Assembly: GCA_021823365.1 (NCBI GenBank) | Contig: JAKAOD010000170.1 | Coordinates: 1-6,752 of the forward strand | DNA length: 6,752 nucleotides | Source: Actinomycetes bacterium | GTDB taxonomy: Bacteria > Actinomycetota > Acidimicrobiia > Acidimicrobiales > Bog-793 | Direction: 5' to 3' | Shown: one piece after another, positions 1 to 5,439 of the stretch | Numbering within the stretch: the stretch's first letter is position 1 | Layout: each line of letters begins with the position of its first letter | Program-made: the position numbers and the translations under genes | The notes under the pieces: model-generated | What the model saw: only the letters and a program-made list of their open reading frames with translations | Told to the model about the DNA's origin: nothing | Database searches by the model: none

Positions 1-894
1 CCGATCTGGGGAGACGTCGTGGAGGTGCTTCTCCATGTCCAGCTCGGCGGGCGCGTAGTCGCGCCCCTTCACGGTGTGAACGTGCACCACGACGGGGCCG
101 CCGGACGCTGCCGCGCCACCGAGGGCTGCCTCGAGGGCGGCGAGATCGTGGCCGTCGACGGGGCCGACGTACGAGAAGCCCAGCGCGCCGAAGAAGGCGG
201 GCGGAGCCGAAGAGGCGCCGGCCCCGTACCCGGGAGGCGAGCATGCCGTCGTGAGCGGGGAGATCGTCGGTGCGTACGACCGGCCGTTGTCGTTCAGCAC
301 GACGACGACGCGGCGACGTGCGAACCCGATGTTGCTCAACGCCTCGTAGGCGAGGCCGCCGGTGAGCGCGCCGTCCCCCACCACCGCGACGACGTGGTGG
401 TGCTGGCCGCGTGCGTCACGGGCACGAGCGAGGCCGTCTGCGTAGCTGACCCCCGTCGACGCATGGCTGTTCTCGACCAGGTCGTGTGCCGACTCCGCGC
501 GGCTCGGGTAGCCCGAGAGCCCACCCGCCTTGCGCAGCCTCGGGAAGCCCTCGGCCCTGCCGGTGACCAGCTTGTGCACGTACGCCTGGTGGCCGGTGTC
601 CCACACGATCGAGTCGGTCGGAGAGTCGAAGACCCGGTGGAGCGCGATCGAGAGCTCCACCGCGCCGAGGTTCGAGCCGAGGTGCCCGCCCGTCTCCGAC
701 ACCGAGGACACGAGGAAGCGCCGGATGTCGGCCGCCAGCCGGCCGAGCGCCGCGTAGTCCATGGCTCGGAGCCGCGCCGGCGTGAGATCACGCAGCGACC
801 CCGAGGCGAGCTCGTCGACGGGCGCGCTCTGGCCGTGTGCGTCCCAGTCGGGTTCAGCGCCTGCGCGCAAGCCGATGTCGCGAACCGTCGTCAC
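1..894 (-). CDS. dxs: 1-deoxy-D-xylulose-5-phosphate synthase, N-terminal 298 codons (3' end outside window)
   Basis: Starting at GTG 894, the frame stays open to the left edge and gives the N-terminal thiamine diphosphate (TPP)-binding domain of Dxs, which condenses pyruvate and glyceraldehyde 3-phosphate at the head of the MEP pathway. Visible family segments are TGGHLGSNLGAVEL (68-81, H71 matching E. coli H49), SIVWDTGHQAYVHKLVTGR (95-113), SHAST (143-147, H144 matching H121), the TPP/Mg motif GDGALTGG (173-180) to NDN (201-203, with D174 and N203 29 residues apart as in E. coli), GFSYVGPVDGHD (239-250), and VKGRDYAPAELD (275-286, with the conserved Lys). The linker after NDN is only about 30 residues, roughly half the usual length. 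The start is inferred from its position three bases after the hpnH stop; there is no clear Shine-Dalgarno, so coupling to hpnH is likely. The transketolase middle and C-terminal domains are outside the window. It may be a second, pathway-dedicated dxs copy, as in other hopanoid clusters. Confidence 0.95.
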   Translation of the reverse strand, partial: MTTVRDIGLRAGAEPDWDAHGQSAPVDELASGSLRDLTPARLRAMDYAALGRLAADIRRFLVSSVSETGGHLGSNLGAVELSIALHRVFDSPTDSIVWDTGHQAYVHKLVTGRAEGFPRLRKAGGLSGYPSRAESAHDLVENSHASTGVSYADGLARARDARGQHHHVVAVVGDGALTGGLAYEALSNIGFARRRVVVVLNDNGRSYAPTISPLTTACSPPGYGAGASSAPPAFFGALGFSYVGPVDGHDLAALEAALGGAAASGGPVVVHVHTVKGRDYAPAELDMEKHLHDVSPDR

Positions 895-897
895 GGT

Positions 898-1905
898 TCA
901 GTGCGTGTTCACGAGCGCGCGCAACGATTCGCGCAGCGACCCCATGGAGGCGATCACGGCTGAGGGCTCGTAGCCGCAGTGCGCCATGCAATTCTCGCAG
1001 CGCGGGTCCCTCCCTCTCCCGTACTTGGACCAGTCGGTCGTCTCGACGAGCTCCTTGTAGGTCGAGACGTAGCCGTCGGACATCAGGTAGCACGGACGCT
1101 GCCATCCGAACACCGAATAGCTCGGGATGCCCCACGCCGTGCACTGGAAGTCACGCTTGCCCTCGAGGAAATCGAGGAAGAGCGGCGAGTGATTGAGACG
1201 CCACTTCTTGCGCTTTCCGTCGGAGAACGCCTCTTGGAAGAGCTTGCGCGTCTGCTCGACGCCGAGGAAGTGCTCCTGGTCCGGTGCCTTCGTGTACGCG
1301 TACGCGGGGGAGATCATCATGGCGTCCACGCTGAGCTCGTCGTTCAGGAAGTCGAGGAGGTCGCGCACCGTCTTGGGCGAGTCGGTGTTGAAGAAGGTCG
1401 AGTTGGTCGTCACGCGAAAGCCGTGGCGCTTGGCCTCGACGATCGCCTCGACCGCCGTGTCGAAGACGCCCTTGCGGTCGACCGCCTCGTCGTGGCGCTC
1501 CCGCAGCCCGTCCATGTGGACGACGAAGGAGAAGTACTGGCTCGGGGTGAACTTCTCGAGCCGCCGCCGGAGGAGGATCGCGTTCGTGCAGAGGTACACG
1601 TAGACCTTGCGCTTCACGAGAGCCTCCACCATCTCGACGATCTGGGGGTGGAGGAGGGGTTCGCCGCCGGCGATGGACACCATGGGGGTGCCGCTCTCCT
1701 CCACGGCGTTCACGACGTCTTCGACGGAGAGCCGCTTTCGGAGGATGTCCGTCGGGTACTGGATCTTCCCGCAGCCCGGGCAGGCGAGGTTGCACGCGAA
1801 CAGCGGCTCGATCTCTACGATCAGCGGGTAGTACTTACGGCCCTTCAGCCGCTGCCGGAGAAGATGAGCTCCGATCTTCATGTTCTGCTTCATGGGAATG
1901 GGCAT
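898..1905 (-). CDS. hpnH: HpnH, radical SAM adenosylhopene synthase
   Basis: The 335-residue protein is of standard length for HpnH, which joins the 5'-deoxyadenosyl radical from SAM to diploptene (hopene) to give adenosylhopane, the first step of the C35 side chain. The radical SAM cluster motif is CNLACPGC (C38, C42, C45), followed by the SAM-binding SIAGGEPLLHP (77-87) and YLCTNAILL. Cys106 in that last segment matches the cysteine reported in the literature to reduce the radical intermediate of HpnH. The C-terminal HpnH/DUF3463-type region holds further cysteines at 255, 272, 303, 306 and 310 (CENCMAHCGYEP). The ATG at 1905 shares its A with the TGA of the upstream fusion (TGATG), and AGGTG lies five bases before it. 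The stop is three bases before the dxs start. The near-complete match to the family pattern leaves no real alternative. Confidence 0.97.
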   Translation of the reverse strand: MPIPMKQNMKIGAHLLRQRLKGRKYYPLIVEIEPLFACNLACPGCGKIQYPTDILRKRLSVEDVVNAVEESGTPMVSIAGGEPLLHPQIVEMVEALVKRKVYVYLCTNAILLRRRLEKFTPSQYFSFVVHMDGLRERHDEAVDRKGVFDTAVEAIVEAKRHGFRVTTNSTFFNTDSPKTVRDLLDFLNDELSVDAMMISPAYAYTKAPDQEHFLGVEQTRKLFQEAFSDGKRKKWRLNHSPLFLDFLEGKRDFQCTAWGIPSYSVFGWQRPCYLMSDGYVSTYKELVETTDWSKYGRGRDPRCENCMAHCGYEPSAVIASMGSLRESLRALVNTH

Positions 1906-3512
1906 CAGCGCACCTGTGAGGGAAGAGAGAACCGGACCGTTTCAGTGGCGACGTTGCGTTCGACGACCTCCGTGGGTCCGAGGGCCGACAGGGCCCCGAC
2001 CACTTCGGCGACGAGGGACTCGGGGGCGGACGCACCAGCGGTGATCCCGACGGTCGCCACACCGTCGAGCCACGCGAGACGGAGCTGGCCGACGTCCTCC
2101 ACGAGCTCCGCACGGCAGCCCTCGCGCAGGGCCACCTCGACCAGTCTCGCCGTGTTGGACGAGTTGGCAGAGCCCACCACCAGGAGGAGGTCGCACTCGC
2201 GGGCGATCGCCCGCACCGCGTCCTGGCGGTTCTGCGTGGCGTAGCAGATGTCGTCTGCGCTCGGTCCGACGACGCCGGGAAACCTGCGCCCGAGGGCGCC
2301 GAGGATCTCTGCGGTCTCGTCGGTTGCGAGCGTGGTCTGCGTCAGGTAGGCGACCGGCGCGTCCGGCGCGAGGTCGAGCGCATCGACCTCCTCGACGCTG
2401 GCCACGACGTGGGTCCTCCCGGGGGCCTCCCCGTAGGTGCCGACCACCTCCTCGTGGTCCTCGTGGCCGACGAGCACGATCTCGAAGCCGCGCTCGGCGA
2501 AGCGGCGGGCTTCGTGGTGCACCTTGGCGACGAGCGGGCAGGTCGCGTCGATCACGGTGAAGCCGTCGCGTGCCCGGGCCTCCTTGCGGACGTCGGGTGC
2601 GACTCCGTGGGCGGCGAGCACCACCGTCGCCCCGTCGGGCACCTCGTCGAGCTCCTCCACGAACACGGCTCCCATCGCGGCGAGCCTCCCGACCACGTGG
2701 GCGTTGTGGACGATCTGGCGCCGCACGTAGACGGGGGCGCCGTAGCGCTCGAGGGAGCGTTCGACGATCTCGATCGCACGCTCGACGCCCGCGCAGAACG
2801 ACCGCGGCGACGCGAGCACCACGCGGCGCGATCGGCACGCGCGGGCCCAGCGCTCGATCGGGTCGCGCACGCCTTCGAGCGAGACCGCTGCGCGGCGCGC
2901 GTCCACGGCCGCCATCGCGCCCGGTCCGGGTGGCTCGCAGACCACGTACACGACGGCGAGCGGCCGGTCGTCGTCCACCAGCGTCGCCACCCATGCCGAA
3001 TCGTGGTCCAGCACGAGGGCGCCGACCTCCTCCCCGTACGTTCCACCCGCCTGCGCCGCCACCGGGTCCGCGGAGAAGACCGGGTCCGCGGAGAAGACCG
3101 GGTCCGCGGAGAAGACCGGGTCCGCGGAGAAGACCGGGCCGACGGAGACGACCGGGTCCGCGGAGAAGACCGGGTCCGCGGAGAAGACCGGGCCGACGGA
3201 GACGACGTGGCCGTCGTGGCGAAGCTCGGTCGCGAGCAGCGGTGCGGACGGGAGCCTACGCACGAGCCGCGGCGCACCCTCGCCCGGCGCCCACAGCTCG
3301 CTCGCGACCACGAGCTGTCCGGGCACGAGGTCGGAGCGGAGCCGCTGCGCGGTGCTGGCGACGGCGACCGCGGAGCACGGCGCCAGGGTGGGCAGGGCCC
3401 TCGCGACCTGGTCGGCGAACGGCGCATCCTGTGTGCCGGAGAGGACGGTCCCTCCGCCCAGGACGTGGGCGTCTGACGGAGTCCGCGCGAGCACGATCAC
3501 GTCGTCACCCAT
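1905..3512 (-). CDS. ispH: HpnG-like (degenerate nucleoside phosphorylase) - IspH fusion; 4-hydroxy-3-methylbut-2-enyl diphosphate reductase
   Basis: A 535-residue two-part protein. Residues from about 228 to 530 are a full IspH, the [4Fe-4S] enzyme that reduces HMBPP to IPP and DMAPP in the last MEP step. The three cluster cysteines are C240 (SPRSFCAGVERAI), C325 (DATCPLVAKVH) and C423 (DDICYATQNRQ); H269, H302, H353 with E355 (GHEDHEEVVGTYG), T393/T394, S448, N450 and S495 (TAGASAP) match substrate-binding positions of E. coli IspH. Residues 1-226 resemble HpnG/MTA-SAH nucleosidases in layout: a LVPGQLVVASEL strand, VSVGPVFSAD, then ALVLDHDSAW where the family has a VDMESA-like motif, and RPLAVVYVVCEP where the family has VVVDTP. 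Key residues differ, and a 48-residue repeat sits in the SAD loop. The ATG at 3512 is preceded by GGAGG with 8-nt spacing and overlaps the shc stop by 8 nt. The in-frame ATG at 3803 would add an Arg/Pro-rich segment over shc. IspH activity is near certain; the N-terminal role is unresolved. Confidence 0.93.
   Translation of the reverse strand: MGDDVIVLARTPSDAHVLGGGTVLSGTQDAPFADQVARALPTLAPCSAVAVASTAQRLRSDLVPGQLVVASELWAPGEGAPRLVRRLPSAPLLATELRHDGHVVSVGPVFSADPVFSADPVVSVGPVFSADPVFSADPVFSADPVFSADPVAAQAGGTYGEEVGALVLDHDSAWVATLVDDDRPLAVVYVVCEPPGPGAMAAVDARRAAVSLEGVRDPIERWARACRSRRVVLASPRSFCAGVERAIEIVERSLERYGAPVYVRRQIVHNAHVVGRLAAMGAVFVEELDEVPDGATVVLAAHGVAPDVRKEARARDGFTVIDATCPLVAKVHHEARRFAERGFEIVLVGHEDHEEVVGTYGEAPGRTHVVASVEEVDALDLAPDAPVAYLTQTTLATDETAEILGALGRRFPGVVGPSADDICYATQNRQDAVRAIARECDLLLVVGSANSSNTARLVEVALREGCRAELVEDVGQLRLAWLDGVATVGITAGASAPESLVAEVVGALSALGPTEVVERNVATETVRFSLPSQVR
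3061..3204 (-). repeat. Eight tandem 18-bp in-frame repeats (PVFSAD/PVVSVG) in the fusion gene
   Basis: Reading the plus strand, eight contiguous 18-bp units occur in the order A A A A B A A B. A is ACCGGGTCCGCGGAGAAG and B is ACCGGGCCGACGGAGACG. All six A copies are identical, including third codon positions, and both B copies are identical. On the minus strand each unit encodes six residues: A gives PVFSAD and B gives PVVSVG, spanning about residues 104-151 of the fusion. Because 18 is a multiple of three, copy number can change without loss of frame. The repeats replace the single GPVFSAD-type loop expected in the phosphorylase-like fold. Exact identity points to recent slippage or recombination. 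Confidence 0.97.
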
Positions 3513-5439
3513 GCGGGCCGCCTCCGTGCACGAAGCGCCCGAGCGCGGTGACGGGGAACACGAGCCGGTAGAGGTGGTAGTTGATGTAGAAATCGCCGGG
3601 GAACCCGGTCCCGGTGAACCACGGCTCGTCCCACGTCCCGTCGCCGCGCTGGGTGGCGCAGAGGAACTCCACGCCGCGGCGCGTCGAGGGGCGGTCGTGC
3701 TCGCCCGCTGCGAGCAGCGCGAGGAGCGCCCACGCCGTCTGCGACGCGGTGGACGCGCCCTTCCCCGACCAGGTGGGGTCGTCGTAGGAACGAAGGTCCT
3801 CACCCCACCCGCCGTCGTCCTGCTGGCAGGCGTCGAGCCACTCGACGGCCCGCCGCACGGCCGGGTCCGCGGCCGGCACGCCGGCGGCGACGAGCGCCGG
3901 GACGGCCGCGCCGGTGCCGTACAGGTAGTTGGCTCCCCAGCGCCCGAACCACGAACCGTCCGGTTCTTGGTTCGCGAGGAGCCATGCGACCCCCCGGCCC
4001 ATCGCGGCGGCGTCCGCCGGCCGCCCGGCCGCCTCCAGGGCGGCGAGCATCTCGACGACGTGCGCGGTCACGTCGGCGCTCGGCGGGTCGATGATCTCCC
4101 CGAAGTCGAAGGACGGGAGCTTGCGGCAGAGCGTGCGGGTGTTGTCGGCGTCGAAGGCGGCCCAGCCGCCGTCGCGGCACTGCATGCCGAGCACCCATCG
4201 CGTGGCGCGCTCGACCGAGCCCCGATCGTCCTCGTCGCAGCGCAGGAGCGAGAGCACCACCTCGGCCGTGTCGTCGATGTCGGGGTAGTTGTCGTTGGCG
4301 AACTCGAACGCCCAGCCGCCGGGAGCCAGATTCGGGCGGCGCACCCTCCAGTCCCCCTCGACGGTCACCTCCTCGCCGACGAGCCAGCGCGCGGCCACGC
4401 GCAAGGACGGGTCGCCGGGCTCGAGGTCCGCCTCCGCGAGGGCGACGACCGCCAGCGCGGTGTCCCACACCGGAGACTGGCACGCCTCGAGCCGCCGGCC
4501 CTTCTCGTCCCGGATCGTGAACCCCTCGAGGCCTTCGAGCGCGACGCGCAGCACCGGATGTGTGAGCGCGTAGCCACGCAGGTGCAGCGCGATGATCGAG
4601 TAGACCCAAGGCGGTTGGATGCCGCCCCAGCCGCCGTCGGCCTCCTGGCGTTCGACGATCCAACGCTCCGCCTCGCGAAGCGCGGCCTCGCGCAGCACGC
4701 GGACCGGGCGGCGCGCGTAACGCCGTGCGAGCACGTCCGCGCGCTCCAGCGCGCCCTCCCAGGTGAGAGGCGGGCGCAACGGTCGCGGGGGAAGCCCGCT
4801 GCGCAGCTCGTCGACCTCCACGCCGAGGTCGCGCCGGGGCCGGTACGTGCCCACGATCGTGAGCGCGACGACGGTCTGGCGCGCCCAGCATCCGAAGTCG
4901 TAGATGTTGAGCGGCACCCACGGCGGAAGGAAGACGAGCTCGGGGGGGAGGACCGGGAGGTCGTCCCACGGCCACTTGCCGAAGAGCGCCAGCCACATCT
5001 TCGTGAAGACGCGCGCCCGCTCGATCCCGCCGCGGTCTCGGACGAAGGCGGACGCGGCCGCCATGTGAGGGGCGTCGGGCGGGTCACCGGCGAGCCGGAG
5101 CGCCACGTACGCCTCGATGGTCGTGGACAGGTCCCCGGGACCGCCGTAGTAGTTGGCCCACGTCCCGTCCTCGCGTTGGTTCGCCCGGATCCAGCGCGCG
5201 GACTCCGCGGTGTCCTCCTCCGTGCGGATCGAGAGGAATTGCCGGAGGAGGAGGTCCTCTGCGTCCATCGAGACGTTCGTCTCGAGCTCGCCCTTCCACC
5301 AGCCTTCCTCGTGCTGCAACCCGAGCAGCGCCTTCGTGGCTCTCGTCAAGGTGGCCGCCGCGTCCACGGCGGGGGAGGTCCGCGCGGCGGCACCTGATAC
5401 GTGCTGCCCCTCGAGCCTCCGGTGGTCGATCGCCGTCAT
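3505..5439 (-). CDS. shc: Squalene-hopene cyclase
   Basis: The 644-residue product matches the usual length of bacterial squalene-hopene cyclases, monotopic membrane proteins that cyclise squalene to hopene and hopanol. The catalytic DxDD appears as YPDIDDTA (D387-D390, with D389 the expected general acid). Seven QxxxGxW repeats start near residues 42, 88, 265, 420, 491, 539 and 597. Other family landmarks are LNIYDFGCWARQTVV (178-192, Trp185 matching Trp169 of the Alicyclobacillus enzyme), DPPSADVTAHVVE (His460 matching His451), WGANYLYGTG (501-510, Trp501 and Tyr507) and TGFPGDFYINYHLYR (Phe613, Phe617, Tyr621, Tyr624, the active-site aromatics). The usual P-F-C-D-F-G-E is replaced by LPSFDFGE, see findings. 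The ATG at 5439 overlaps the prenyl synthase stop (ATGA) and follows GAGGGA at 5448-5443. The stop overlaps the next gene by 8 nt. I know of no better family; confidence is high. Confidence 0.98.
   Translation of the reverse strand: MTAIDHRRLEGQHVSGAAARTSPAVDAAATLTRATKALLGLQHEEGWWKGELETNVSMDAEDLLLRQFLSIRTEEDTAESARWIRANQREDGTWANYYGGPGDLSTTIEAYVALRLAGDPPDAPHMAAASAFVRDRGGIERARVFTKMWLALFGKWPWDDLPVLPPELVFLPPWVPLNIYDFGCWARQTVVALTIVGTYRPRRDLGVEVDELRSGLPPRPLRPPLTWEGALERADVLARRYARRPVRVLREAALREAERWIVERQEADGGWGGIQPPWVYSIIALHLRGYALTHPVLRVALEGLEGFTIRDEKGRRLEACQSPVWDTALAVVALAEADLEPGDPSLRVAARWLVGEEVTVEGDWRVRRPNLAPGGWAFEFANDNYPDIDDTAEVVLSLLRCDEDDRGSVERATRWVLGMQCRDGGWAAFDADNTRTLCRKLPSFDFGEIIDPPSADVTAHVVEMLAALEAAGRPADAAAMGRGVAWLLANQEPDGSWFGRWGANYLYGTGAAVPALVAAGVPAADPAVRRAVEWLDACQQDDGGWGEDLRSYDDPTWSGKGASTASQTAWALLALLAAGEHDRPSTRRGVEFLCATQRGDGTWDEPWFTGTGFPGDFYINYHLYRLVFPVTALGRFVHGGGPHG
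3521..3525 (-). promoter_or_regulatory. Shine-Dalgarno GGAGG for the HpnG-IspH fusion
   Basis: A consensus GGAGG on the minus strand ends eight bases before the ATG at 3512. It lies within the last codons of shc and fixes the start of the fusion, ruling out the long upstream extension to 3803. Ribosomes finishing shc at 3505 would be placed to reinitiate here. Confidence 0.75.
3945..3974. repeat. Inverted repeat (14-bp arms, one mismatch, 2-nt loop) inside shc
   Basis: Arms at 3945-3958 and 3961-3974 are reverse complements at 13 of 14 positions and are separated by only two bases. The element lies in the codons for the fifth QxxxGxW motif (around residues 490-499, NQEPDGSWFG). It could form a hairpin in the shc mRNA. 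There is no T-run after it, so it is not a normal terminator. It may be a chance result of the coding constraint. Confidence 0.65.

Noticed and set aside
336..791. Minus-strand frame of 151 codons overlapping dxs.
   Set aside because: It is a shifted frame of dxs, giving an Arg/Ser/Thr-rich product. The frame from GTG 894 contains all Dxs motifs.
3061..3204. Tandem repeats considered as a CRISPR array or as transcription-factor iterons.
   Set aside because: The 18-bp units are contiguous with no unique spacers, in frame and coding. They lie in the middle of a gene without cas genes or a promoter region.
3513..3803. Upstream extension of the HpnG-IspH fusion to an ATG at 3803.
   Set aside because: The extra 97 residues are Arg/Pro/Ser-rich, overlap conserved shc codons and resemble nothing. 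The ATG at 3512 has a GGAGG at ideal spacing.
3945..3974. Hairpin in shc considered as an intrinsic terminator.
   Set aside because: No U-run follows on the minus-strand transcript, and it lies well inside an intact conserved gene.
3352..5397. A 681-codon open frame on the plus strand opposite shc, and similar long plus-strand frames at 19-963, 979-2244 and 2409-3476.
   Set aside because: They mirror the codons of real minus-strand genes in a GC-rich genome where stop codons are rare on the opposite strand. Their products are Arg/Val/Ala/Glu-rich with no family motifs, while the minus-strand proteins show full conserved motifs.
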